64,000 nucleotides of DNA from the NCBI GenBank assembly GCA_038496445.1, contig JALMLS010000578.1, positions 434,001-498,000 of the forward strand, written 5' to 3'. This document shows, in pieces, positions 11,801 to 24,112 of this stretch. A program made the translations under genes and the position numbers. The notes beneath the pieces were generated by a model. That model made no database searches, had not been told where the DNA came from, and was given only the letters and a program-made list of their open reading frames with translations. Source of the DNA: Trichosphaerium sp. ATCC 40318 (lineage: Eukaryota; Discosea; Flabellinia; Trichosidae). Each line of letters starts with the position of its first letter. Position 1 is the stretch's first letter.

Positions 11801-14800
11801 TTTCATCTATAGCATGCTCTCTGGCGAAATTCAAATCATCGACTCTCTTTCTAGTTGCAATCTCAATATCTCTTTCTTCAAGAGACATAACTCTGTCTAC
11901 TTCGTTAGTACTAATAATACGCTCTCCAGCTTCTTCACCGAGTTCATGCTATAAAAAGGAACCTCCAGTGAGTAATACGTTCGGAGAGAGAGAAAAAAGG
12001 AACAAAAAAGAACTTACAGTTATAGCAATTCTAGCTTCAGCTGCTTGTTGGCTTTTAACCTCAAGATTGTCTTTGAGCGTTTGCTTGGTATCAAGTAGTT
12101 CTACACTACCATCTGGGTTTCTGAACTTCATCTTCTCAGGTAAATAACCTGAAGAAGCAGCAAGACTCATTGCAAGATCTTCATCAAGTTGTTCCTTGTC
12201 CTCAGGATTTTCCTTTTGAAAAAAAAAATTAGCAAAAAAAAAAAACTTCGAGAAAAAAACAAAAAAATGTTTAACGACGACATACAGCTGCAGCGACACC
12301 AGATTCTCTGTACATGTTCCAAAGTATCTCGTATTTCTCTGCAGATGTGAGAGGCTTAGCATCCTATTTAAAAAGCAAGGTCAGTACACCATACACAAAG
12401 AAAAAATCTGTTTGTTTCACATTTCATATTTCTTGTATCAACGCCGATCGTACCTTTGACTTTTCAGCAAATATCCTGATGTGATCACCTTCTTCTGGGT
12501 CTTCCATAAAACGTAGTGTTTTCTCAAGGTCTTCAGGAGTAGAGATATCACCCAAATTCTTCATGAGGTCACTCTGCTTAGCGTACTTTACGCGATATCC
12601 AGCCTTAGGTAAGTTTCTAACAATAGCTTCGTTATCCATTACGGCGGTTTGTTTAGCTTCGAATGCATCAAGTTTAGATTGTAAGAACGTTTCACCAGCC
12701 TCATCTCTATCTAATTGGTCAGGATCGTTAACCCTTTTTTGAATAAACTCCAAGAGTTTCTGTTCGGTATAAGAAAACTCATCATCCTCAACAGGTTCCG
12801 GAGCAGATGTTTTCTGTTTCTCAAGCTCAGCTGCATGTAATTCTGCAAGGACTTTTTCAATCTTCTCAGGAGCCATGCCTTTAGCACGGTACTAAACAAA
12901 TAAAGGTTAGTACGACAACCAAAAGGAGAAAAAACAAGCACAAAACCAAAAAAAAAAAAAGAAAACAACGAAAGAAAGAAAAAAAGAAAAAAAAAGAAAC
13001 TTATTATGTACCTTCTCTGCGAGAACCTCCTCTTGGTAAACATCACGAACACGAAGCTCTTGTATTGTTGTTTCATCATGTACTTGTTGAACAATACGAG
13101 CCTCTTCATCAGGAAGACGTTTAACAAAGTTATCAATTTCTTTATCATAAACTGCTCTTTCCTCTTTTTCAAGCTTTTCTTCCTCTTCGTTTGTAACAAC
13201 TCGTCTTTCTTTAATCTCTTCAGACTTCATTTGGTTCGTAATAATAGAATCAATGAGCAACGTTGATAGTGTTGTGCTTTGTTCATGTGCAGTTATAATA
13301 TCTACATTCTCTTTACCTTCAAGTTCAGATAGGATTTCCATTTGTCTCTCGTTAAAAACAAACATTTCTCCGCGCATTATAGCCGCTTTAAAAGATTGAA
13401 ACGAGTTTCTGCTTGGTTCATAGTGTGCGACATCTGTGCCCTCACCAATATAATACTGTTGTAATGCTCTTTGCCTGTATTGTGGCTCATTATTCTTGGC
13501 AATCTCTGCAGCAGCCTTAAGATCAGTCAAAGGTCCTGCAAGACCTTTTACGAATGCTGTTTGTTTAGACATGATAGTAGGTTGTATTTTAATGCGAGCT
13601 TTCTCATCCAAATCGCTAGTATCAGCTAGCCTTGGATCAGCAATATCTTTTTCCATAGCTTCCTGTTCTTCTACTCCGATAGTATCAACATCATCATCAT
13701 CAAGTTGTACTTCAGTGAGCGTAGTGCTTTCGCTGCCTTCAGTTGATTGCAGAGTACTTTCTTCTGTGCCTTTAGCTGATGTAGAAACACCAACAGAGCC
13801 AAGAGCAGCTACAGGTTCCTCTATAGCCGCAACAGGGTTATCCTTAGATACGGAAGGAATGTCACCACTAGGATTTAGTGCCTGGGTTTCATCTACAGAT
13901 ATGTATCAGTAAAACGAAGGGAAAAAAAAACCAACAACATTTTTGAAAGAAAAACAAAAAATAACGTACCGACTGGTGCAAACTTTTCTGGATTTGCGAT
14001 ACGTTCTTGGTGTTGCTTGTAATACAACATTTGTATATTAGCACGTCTTTCAATTAATTCCCACTCTTCAGGAGTATAATCCTTTGCATTTAGAAGGACA
14101 TCTCTAGGATGAGCAACAAGTTTGACGTCTAGAAAGAGAAAAAAAGTAAGCACAAAGTCAAACCAAAGAAAAAGAAAAAAGAAAAGAAATAAAAGCAAAG
14201 AAAAGATGAACGTACTGTTCTTCTGGTATAGTATCCTGTTACCAAAAGCGTCTTGCTTGTATTTCGGCTCAGCACCTTCAAGGAAATCATCAAGACTGAG
14301 AGGTTCAACCTTATCAATGATTTCTTGATCTTCAGGCATAGAACGATCTCTAACAGCCTGAGTAGAGTCTACATAAGAAATAGAAGACTTCTTCAAACTC
14401 AAGTCCGTTGTGTTCACTTCTGGTCGCTTCTTTGGTGTGCCCTCAAAAGCTCCAACATCACCAAGTAGCTTTTGTGTATTAACATGCTCATCATAAAGCT
14501 CTTCCCACAAAGCTTGTTCTCTTTCCTCAGGATCTGCATCTTCTTTTACGAATTGCTCTTCAGCCAATTGAATAGCAATATGCTCTTGAGGTTTGCCTTT
14601 GTTCTCAATACCTTTGAGTGCCTTCTTAAGAAGACCATTCAGAATCTTCTTCCTTATTGATGATAACTTAGAGTTCTTTAATTCCTCGGTAGCATAATCG
14701 CGAAGTTCTTCGCTAGTCATAATCTTATAATCGGTACCAACAAGAACTCGATGTGTATCACTATAAATATACTTTGTAGTTCCTCTATCGAAGTGAATAC

Positions 14801-17800
14801 CAGCGCGTTTAGCAGTAACTTTAGGCATACTAACTGGCGCCGCATCTTCATGAACAACGCTCTCAATAGTCTTACCGACATGACGTAATTGTGAAGCAGT
14901 AGGTGGATTTGAAACATCGATGATATCGCGAATTGTTTTTTGTTCCAAAGCGCTTAAACCATCTTCATTGACAACATCTTGGTCAAATATAGTTTGATCG
15001 TCTTCTTCATTCTCTTGGAGATCATTCTCTTCACCAGGAACCTCTTCATCATCAAATCCGGCGAACTTATTGACTTCTCTCTCCATGTCATCGCACACTT
15101 CTTTTAATTGCTTGTACTTGTCTGAATCAAGTTCACCTGAATCTTCCATATCCTTAAGTTCCTTCTGAACCTTAGAGAACTCGCCAACAAGCTTAGCATG
15201 TTCCTTTTTCTTCAACTTATACTCAGGAGTATGTATACTCAATGATTCAAGTAGTTCTGGGTCTTCTACTGTATACTTTCCTTGTCTAATGGCTCTAGCA
15301 AGAAGTTTATCATTATGCTTATAATTCTCTCTGAAAAATCGAGGTTCTGTAAGAACAGGATGCATCTTATCTTTCTTATCGCGCCAATACGCTTCAACCT
15401 TACGTTGCGTATCAGACGTTATATCAGAGACTAAGCATCCTTTCCTCTCAGCTTCTTCTTCATAAGCTTTATTCCTCTCTAGCTCGTCCAAGTACTTATC
15501 AATACCGATACGTAAATCCATGTACTCTTCAAGTTGATCAGTCAAAAACTCGGTATCAGATGATACCATCTTATCAGCAGGTACGAGTTCTCTTTGTCGT
15601 TGTATTATATTAATAGCCTTTCCGTAATCCTCAGACATAACAGCTGCATGCATAGCTTGGAATGAGAGCGATGCGTTACGTATAGCAGCAGGTGTTTGGT
15701 CAAAGAGTTCGACAATATCGTCATAATCCATAACTAGGCTATCCAAGTTCTCCATAGGTTTAATCTCTTCAGGGAAAGCCATACCCCTCGAGTTATCAAC
15801 GTTCTTTAGGAAAAGCTCAATCTGCTCCTGAGCAAGGACATGCTCTCTAATGACACCTGAATCCATCTCTGTAGAATCAGGAAGACCGTCAAGTTGATAA
15901 GCGGGCAGGTTTGCTATAAAAAAAGATATTGTTAGAACTTAGTTCGAAAAAAAGAAAAAAAAAAGAGCGAGCCAGCAAAAAAAAAGTCTTTTGGACTTAC
16001 GATCATCTGGTTCGAAAACAACACGTTGTGGTGTTTCATCATAATATTCGGCTTCGCCTTCTTCGTTTTCTTCTTCTTCATTTTCGGCGAAATCGACTTC
16101 ATCGAGCTCAACAACAGGTTCATTGGACTCAACTGCTGTATCAGCCGTTTCAGCGGAATCAATTGCTGTGTCTGCCGTTTCAGCGGACTCAATTGCTGCG
16201 TCAGCCGTTTCAGCAAGAGATATCTCGTGATCTTCATCTTCTTCATCAAAGATTTCTTCATCAAAGATTTCTTCGCTAGGAGCTACCTGGTTTGAAATTA
16301 CCTCAGTAGCCTCAACAAGGTTCATATCAGGTTTTTCTACAGTGTTATGGAGACGTCTAAAATAAACAGTAAGAAAAAGAAGAAAAACAGAAAATAAATC
16401 GACAAAATAATCCAAAAAAAAAGAAAAAAAAGATAAACGGAAGAAAATAAAGTAAAACCACGTACGGATATAAACCTGCATCTGGACCAACATGTTTTGT
16501 CTTTTCGAATGATTCTATCAACTCTTGTTCAGTTTGTCTAAGAAACAAAAAATAAGATTAAAGTGACTACAACTCGCGAGAAGAGTAAAAGATGAAAAAA
16601 TTTAGAAGAAGAAAAAAACTTACGGATAGTCGCTTTCTCCGTGTTTACGAACAAAGGCACGAATTGTGGCTTTTGGATCTTTGCCAAGGTGTACACCAAC
16701 AACATCTCTTGCCTCATCAGGATTCGGTAGCTTGTGTAATGGAGTTGATTCGCGAATTGCTTTACCTTCAGCAATAGCACGTTGTAGAACTTCACGAGCT
16801 TCCTTGCTTTCAAAAACAACATCATCTTCAAAGAGATCTTCAGGAACAATATCAGAAGGAATCTTTGCGGCTCCCTTGAGCTGTATTGGCTTTCTATTAC
16901 TCTCAATCATATTCGAGATAATCTCAGCATCAGGGTCGAGAATTTCTGGGTCTTGATTTGCTTCAACAACATTGCGCCTTGGTCCTTTCGCAAGGTCAGC
17001 TTTTTTTGCCTCCACCTTCTCTTTCATGACAGCATCGTATCCGATTGTTTTACTTGAGTGACTCGCAAAGTCGCTCTTCTGAAGTACAGACTCGACACAC
17101 TCTGGATCGTTTGCTTCTTGTTCCAGAACACGTTTAATAACACCTTCATCGACCTTGAAAGTATTACGCTTTTCGAATTCCATACGAGCCTCTTCAACAA
17201 TAAACTTCTCTGCTGTCTTCCTCGTTTGAATGAACAACTTGTATAGCTCTTCCATTGATTTAGGACGCTCTTGTTCATGCTCATAGCGTTTATATTCGGT
17301 TGCAACTGTTCTAAACTCTTCAGGAGTAAGTTCCTCGCTTGCAGCCTTGTTAAGGATTCGCTTAATCTCAGCGACTTCTTGTGTCTTGCCGTCCTTCTCA
17401 TGTCCAGCAATAATATCGCCCATAGCATCTTTCATTTTCTTACTGTGAAGCTCAGGAACAAAGAGGTTTTTGACAACAGATTGTTCATCAAGAGGCAAGT
17501 TTTGTCCACGTTTATGTTGTTCCATCAACAAAGATAATGCGTCTTCTCTTCCTGAAGTGATTATAGCTTCTTCTTCTTCATTAAGCTTTCCATCACGATA
17601 GACACGATCACATAGTTTAAGTAGATCAGCAGACTTTGTCTTATCACCTGCATCGCTTGCCATTTTGCTTAAAGTACGCAAAACAACAACACGTTCATTC
17701 TTCTCGCTCTCTTTACCCAATAAAGCAGAAGCCATAGCACGTGTAGTCATCTCCTTCAACTGAGCTTTCTTCTCAGCGAAAAAGTTTCGTTGTAATCTAT

Positions 17801-19410
17801 TTTCAATCTGAATATCAAGCTCTACTTTTGGTATAGCTTCAACACGTTGTTTCCTGTATTCAGATAGAATCATAGCACCATCTTCAGTAACAGCTTGAGG
17901 GTTTCCTTCCTTGCTAAGGTAATCAAGCTCCATAAGCTCACCATCTCGGTCTTTGTCATACTCGAGCTGACCTGCAATGTCATAGTTTGATGCAAATTTA
18001 CCAGTACTCTTATCGACACCAGTAACACCTCTTTCCATGAGGGCTTGAACCTCGAGCTCTGTGGCTAAGCCTTGGTCCACGAGCGAATCTGATACATCTC
18101 GTTCCTGTTCGTATATTCTAACATTTCTTGGGTCCATAGCTGGATCACGGTAACTGCCGTGTTTATCGTAGAATTCTTCAAGTTTTACGAGTTCATCAAA
18201 GAGTTCTGGGTATTTTTCTTTGTTCATGTTAGGTCGAGCTAGAACACGTTCTTCTGGAGTCATAGAATCTCTATGTTTCTTTTTCTGTATAACAGGAGCC
18301 TTCACATCTGGATGTTTAGCGAGAAGAGCTTCTTCGCGCTGACTTTCTTTTTTGTCGAGTAACTCGTAGTACTCCATCTTTCTATCGAACTTCTTACCTA
18401 GATATAACGGTTAGAAAGATCAATACGCAAGAAAAATAAAGAAAATCAATAAAAACTCGCTGATTTTGTTTTATAGCGTTGGTTTTTGTAGTATGAGCGC
18501 AAGCGCATTCAATAGAATAGTTTTGCGCTATCAGAAACGCGTTCAAAGGCATTCATAAAAATAATTTTTTTTGAAATTAAAAAGCGCGTACGCATTGCCG
18601 CATAAGCTGCAATTTCTTGTTTTTCGCCTAACTCGTCTTCATCGAAGTGCTCGCCAATCTCCTCTTCGTATCCGACTTCATCCAAATCATCATCGTCTAA
18701 CTCGTCTAACTCGTCTATAGGCTCAAGCTCGTTGTCCTGGCCTTCTTCGTTGTTGTCGTATAACGAATCTATAGCAGCGCCAAAACCAGCTGATTCATTT
18801 GTGTCACCAGTAGCGATTCCAGAAGGTGTATCAAACAGATCCTGGTGCAAAACGTAAGAAAGTAGAACCAAACAAAGAAAATTCTTTCTGAAGACTCTTT
18901 CTATCCAAAATACGCTCAAAAGAGTGGAAATTGGTAGAGATAGAGAGTTATTGAGCGAAAAGAAGCAAAAAAAAAAAAAAAAGGCGCATTCGAACGTACC
19001 ACTTCTTCTGGTGCTGAACCTAGTTGGGTTGCTGCGTCTTGTGAAAGCATATCCATATCATGCTCTGGAGGAGGTGTGTATGATGATACAAAATTTGTTT
19101 TTGGTTTGACTTTCACTTCAGGCTGTTTGTACTGTCCCAAGTCTCTACGTTCGGAGGCTTGCATAAAGTTTGATGCGTCACCAAACGCAGAAGTGACGAC
19201 TGGCCGCTTTGGTTGCTTCTTTTCGATCTTGCGTTGTTTTTTCGCTTTAACGAACTGTTGGAGGTCCTTAATAGTGGCAGACGGCTTGGTTGCGTGTAAG
19301 GTTGGAGCTTGTTCCTGTTCTGGCTCCTCCTCTTGCTCTACGGTCTCTGGTTCTTGCTCTTTCTTAGCTCCAGGCGTGAAATTTTTGAGCTTGGAGAAAA
19401 AGTCGCTCAT
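5831..19410 (-). CDS. Giant acidic protein of unknown function, about 3,784 aa, 22 exons
   Basis: Start ATG 19410 (MSDFFSKLKNFTPG), stop 5831-5833. Exons (high to low): 19410-19000, 18841-18592, 18397-16624, 16537-16466, 16356-16001, 15913-14216, 14128-13970, 13892-13012, 12891-12454, 12363-12286, 12212-12018, 11948-11771, 11708-11502, 11436-11177, 10951-10895, 10835-10677, 10610-10480, 10382-9728, 9618-9068, 8830-6413, 6332-6238, 6162-5831. They sum to 11,355 nt and the phase agrees at every junction. The product is hydrophilic, very rich in Glu, Asp and Lys and predicted largely helical or disordered. A low-complexity Asp/Glu region covers about residues 2,900-3,450. No signal peptide, membrane span or family is recognised. 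Weak point: the join 9068 to 8830 spans a 237-nt intron; the alternative is two genes, one ending at a TAA at 8977 and one starting at ATG 8847. The upstream frame also stays open to an acceptor near 19435, so a further 5' exon is possible. Confidence 0.6.
16126..16215. repeat. Three 30-bp tandem repeats in the giant gene
   Basis: Three near-identical 30-bp units encode a 10-residue motif (AETADTAIDS and variants) at about residues 883-912 of the giant protein, beside two copies of EEIFD. This is small in-frame satellite expansion in an acidic region. Confidence 0.8.
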
Positions 19411-20212
19411 AAAGCCAGACTTCTTTCCATCATCCTAGATTATCGTGTAAGAGCGTGGAAGCGAAACTTGGTCGTACTTTGGTTGCGTAGTGGCGATTGT
19501 GTATCCGTTGCGCCTTGGGGCGTACGCTAGCCCCTTGGCTCTTTTGTAGTGTGACTGCGCGCACTAACTTTGGGTTAGAACTAAAAACTATAATCTACCG
19601 TACGCATGGTTTATAAGTCTCAGTACTCCCTAGAATAAGGGAAACAGAAGCACAGAGATTTAAAAATTTGCTACCCGCTAAAAACACAATTAATAACGCG
19701 TAAATCGTAATTCTTTCTACCTGCGACAGCTTGAGTTCAGCCCTTTCGATATTGGCCCTGGTCAAGTAGAGTCAGGAAAACAGAAAAAAAAGTGGAAAAT
19801 TTACGAAGACAAAGCGCGCATGGTTTTTTTTTAGCCAACGACACCACTTTAGAGTGTATCGTCAGTGCGTTCAAGTATTCAAGCACTAGTGCAGTATTTA
19901 GCATCAACAAGCTGCTTATTTGCTTCGTCCGCGTTTGTCCGGCAGTTATGTGGCGATCACGCAGTAGTGACAACAGGAACACAGGTTTTGACAACTTTGA
20001 AGTTGTGGACGTTTCAGTCGCTACTGTATGTGGCCTTTCGCACTATGTAGCAAGCGTTTAACGCCAAAAAGAACTCACTAGTTAACTTTAAGACTTTTAC
20101 GAGCGCGCCTTCTATTCTGAGTGAGACTATCTACGTATTCATCGTTTTAAAGTACCTACCATTCACAAAGCGGAAAATTGTCACTTGTTCAACTTCAGTT
20201 TTATTGGTTTCC
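19411..20212. other. Intergenic; several coding-like frames, none supported
   Basis: The region lies upstream of both the giant gene (-) and the membrane protein gene (+), so it should contain both promoters. Between 19790 and 20060 three overlapping frames on both strands look mildly coding, but none can be given start, splice sites and stop together. A small spliced gene could be hidden here. Confidence 0.3.
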
Positions 20213-23200
20213 ATGACACCCACGTTAGCTGTTAAATCAGTATTAATACTATTACTCATCAATGTTGTTTGGGTACGTCAGAAAATAGCTAAAAGCATTT
20301 TTTGTAAACTCTTTTTGTTCCTTTTACAACCTTGCATACAATCCACGCTTGTTGTAATAGTGATGATCGCTTCCTAAAAACACACGTGATTAACATTTCA
20401 TGTAAAACAAGATAAACTAGGCTTATTCCAATCTACTATGCGTTTTTTCGTCTCAAATCGAGTGTTTCAGCAATGTTGTATGTTATTTATTGTTTATTCA
20501 TTGGTAGTAGGTTACTTTGGCTCAAGTCCCTTCAATTGCGCCGGTAGATACTCCATCAGCACCAATAGAACCAACTACGAATAGTACAATGCCAATTTCT
20601 CCTGTCTTTCCAACTACGAGCCCTGCAAGCGTATTGCCAGCGGCTCCATCGGCACCAGTCTCACCTTCTATGGCTCCTAGTGAACCTATCACACCTTCTG
20701 CTCCTACTACCTCGTCGCCTGTTGTCCCAGGAGAACCAATCACTCCAGCTTCTACCACTGTTCCTACACAATCTCCAAGCGAACCTATTATCCCAGCGGC
20801 GCCAGCGTCACCTGTCACTCCAGTGGAGCCAATCACACCTATCTCTCCTACTATACCAACAGAGCCTCCGTCGCAACCTACCAGCCCATTTGTTCCATCT
20901 ATTCCGCCTCCAGAGACACTGCATTGCTACATTTCTCCAACTGGATCATTCCTTGTACGCACTTCCAATTGTTGAGTACAATTAAATGTCTTTAGAATAA
21001 CGGTACCAAAGAATCTCCAAAGTTCTATATAGGAGACTGTGTAAAGACAATAGATAGTTCGCCAACACAGAAGACTTTTATCATTCACGTAGAAGGTAAG
21101 AGGACATACAATAAAACTCTTGTATTAGGGTGTATCAACAATTTCTTTAACTTTTTCTTTTGACAGGTGGTGTCTACAACTACACCAACACAAACTCTGC
21201 TCCTGTTAGTAGTCTTAATCTCATAGAGTTAATAATACAATCACAAGAAGTTGGTTCACAGAGACCTATATTCCAAGGCAAACGAGGTCTGGTAAGCATA
21301 GAAACGTACATAACAGAAACCAAATTGTTGCTGATTTATTATTATCTAGCATCTTTGTTTTGAACGATATGGATTTCCTCTTGTCTTTCAGAACATAGAA
21401 ATAAATATATTTAATCTATGTAGTACTAGTTCTGGTAGTATGGGTAAAGACACTTCAATCAACATCACTAATTGCGTAATCAATGAACGTTCGTACATTG
21501 AATTTTCCTTTTTTCTTTCTTAACTTTCGTTTAAGTGCAAATCGAGACTAATTTCCTCAAACTGTTGCATATCGAGAATTCTGAACTAAGTGGATCACTT
21601 ACATCAAGCACCGCGAAGTCCGATGCGATCATTATGAGTAACGTCAATACAAACAATGCACGCTTGGGTAAGTAATTGAGTTTTTTTCTTGATGTGTTTT
21701 TGATGTTTTATTTAGTTCAGAGTGTTGAAAACGTAGTATTCAATGACTGTAAGATAAACAATTCTACTATTACTCTCTCACAAGCTAACTGTATGTATTT
21801 GACTCGCATGGTATACCTCTAACAGTATTTACAGCGACCACGTTCCACTCAAATACCTTCACAAATTCTTCATTACAAGTAAGCTCTAAAGGAATAACTA
21901 TTGAGGAATGTACTTTTGATTCATTTGGTCCAAGTTCTTCTGTACGACATGTATTATATTCAGTCGATTATCTAACTTAAAAATTAAAGCCAGTACTTGC
22001 TGTTTCACAAATGGTTAAACTTTCAATCATAGATACAATGTTTCAAAACAACACGTACAAAATTTTGTCTAAAGTTTCCGTTTAAATTTGTTTTCTCTCT
22101 TTTTTCTTCGTTTATCTTCGTTCACTTATTTCCCTTGCTAGGCTATCTGCTATTAAAAACCAACAGACATTCTTCTCTACAGTAATGATTGATGGAAAAT
22201 TCTTTGGTAACCCAAGTAATAACAGTGCAATGATTGTTGGATGTAATTTTATAGATAACTTTATTGAATATAATGGAGAGCTCCATAGCGTTCCACCAAT
22301 AGGATCAAATGGTAAAAACATGGATTGGCCCAATGGAAGTGATGTATCTATACAAGTTACACCAACACCAAGTATACACAGAAGCTTGAAAACCAACTAC
22401 TAAAACGTTTGTCTTAGGTTGTGTTCCAGGAACAAGTGAACGCTTTTTGAATCAGTCTTGCCTTGTTTGCCCTGGTGGAACCGCTTCCTCAAATGGTACA
22501 AAGTGTATTGATTGCTCAGAAGGGCATTACTCCATAGAAGGTGCATCAATGTGTGATCCGTGCCCAATCGGACAATTCCAGAACGCAACGAAAGTATCCA
22601 GATTAGCTACTATTTCTTAGTATATTAACGCCTTGTAGTGGACAGACAACGTGCAACAAATGCGGTCCAGATCAAATAGCGCCTAATAATGCATCTGTTT
22701 CATGTACTCTATGTGAAGCAGGATATTTTACTACATCTAAAATATATTGTGTTGCATGCCCTGCTGGTGCGTTTCGTTGAATTTAGTTTATGAGTCCTTC
22801 ATTTCTTTTTATTTCAAATTTGACTGTTCAGAAGGTTTCCATTTTTAATTTTTTGTTATCGTGTGATTAGCTACGTGTACTATCCCATCTTGTGAGGGTA
22901 GATTGTAAAAAAAGTGGAAAAAAGAAAGGCGCTGTTTTCGAACTTCTTTTTTTTTTTGTTGGACTTTTCATTCTGGAAAGAAATTAGTGGTTTTACTGAT
23001 TGTATTTTAAGGATCTATGAAAAGAAGCGATAATGAATTATGTGTAAAATGTGACTGGTATGAAAATTCAAAAGAAGCATCAGTTGTATGTCACTGTACG
23101 TTACAAAACAAAAGAAGAGATGTGTAATTTTTCTTACTTTGTGTAGTTGGAAGCCCTCTTTTTTATGGTTTGGTTAGCGCATTTGTGGTTCTCCTTTCAC

Positions 23201-23313
23201 TCATACCCGTTGTTATCATAATTGTAATACTCTATAAACGACGTAAACCGGAAGGGGGTGGTGAGTACTCACCTGTTGACCAATCTTATTGGGAATCGGC
23301 TTATAAATCATAA
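20213..23313 (+). CDS. Secreted or type I membrane protein: Pro/Ser stalk, repeat domain, Cys-rich domain, TM
   Basis: Exons: 20213-20272, 20511-20954, 20996-21095, 21167-21291, 21392-21488, 21536-21667, 21716-21790, 21835-21941, 21990-22054, 22142-22371, 22418-22593, 22646-22766, 22871-22897, 23012-23095, 23147-23313 (2,010 nt, 669 aa). Residues 1-20 form a signal peptide (MTPTLAVKSVLILLLINVVW). A Pro/Thr/Ser stalk with repeats such as SEPITP covers about 25-160. A section of Asn-rich beta-strand-like repeats (about 170-480) resembles right-handed parallel beta-helix adhesins. A Cys-rich section (about 480-605; CLVCPGGTASSNGTKCIDCS) is of GCC2/GCC3 or TNFR-like type. A transmembrane helix (SAFVVLLSLIPVVIIIVIL) precedes a short basic tail with tyrosines. 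It is probably a cell-surface adhesin or receptor. The first intron (238 nt) could hide another exon. The domain order is clear, the ligand unknown. Confidence 0.75.
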
Positions 23314-24112
23314 ATAAAACAATTTTCAACAAAAAAAATCCACTGTTGTCTGTTATTGTACGATGCAAGAATGTCTATCTTGGCACCAAAGATATTATAG
23401 CTCAGCGGGTGTAAGGTCATCATGAATACTAGAACTATTGAAACCTAATTGCTAGGTATATCAACTTTATTTCTCACGTACAGGATGCGATAAGACAAAC
23501 AGACAGTGGCTACCACTTTAACGTGACTGACATATCCTAACTAATACTATGTTTGTGTCGGTATTACGGTTGTTTGTCTTGGTACTCAATAAAGGTCAAG
23601 GCGCTCAAGCACAGTAAATCCAAGCCTTTACATAACCTCACCTGTAACATCATTCAATTCAACATACATACGATTCAATTTAGATCCAAACTGTTGTGAT
23701 AACAAAACACACCCACGTGTACACAAAACCATATTCTGAGATTACCATTGAATGGCTGTAACCCGTGTCCAAACGGTTAACACATTGTAGGGTAACCTCT
23801 TCATCTTGCGGTTCCGCCATAAATCATGTGTATTGGCTGTAATCTCTATATTTTGACGAGTTCAGTTAAGGAAACAATTTTACTAAGTCGTTGCTGGACA
23901 CAACTTAGTGTCTATCTGAAAAACCCAATGGGCGTATGACTTTAAATAAGACAAGAAAAAGTGCAACACAAGAAAAAGTACAAACCAAAGAAGCAGGTGG
24001 TACAAGACCGAGACACGAAAACTAACTTCCAAAAAAAAACATTGAAAAAAAAACATTGAAAAAAAAACGACAAAAATATGTATCTCAAAGTTTGTTCTTT
24101 TTTTTTTATTTC
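23314..24112. other. Convergent intergenic region
   Basis: The region lies between the 3' ends of the membrane protein gene (+) and the peroxidase gene (-). It contains A/T tracts, including a short direct repeat (aaaaaaaaacattg, near 24030-24060), and one CACGTG near 23716. No gene is supported. A stretch near 23400 (gctcagcgggtgtaaggtc) superficially recalls a tRNA D-arm, but no tRNA fold follows. Confidence 0.4.

Noticed and set aside
23385-23440. tRNA-like string (gctcagcgggtgtaaggtc).
   Set aside because: No acceptor stem pairing, no T-loop motif and no B-box at the right distance.
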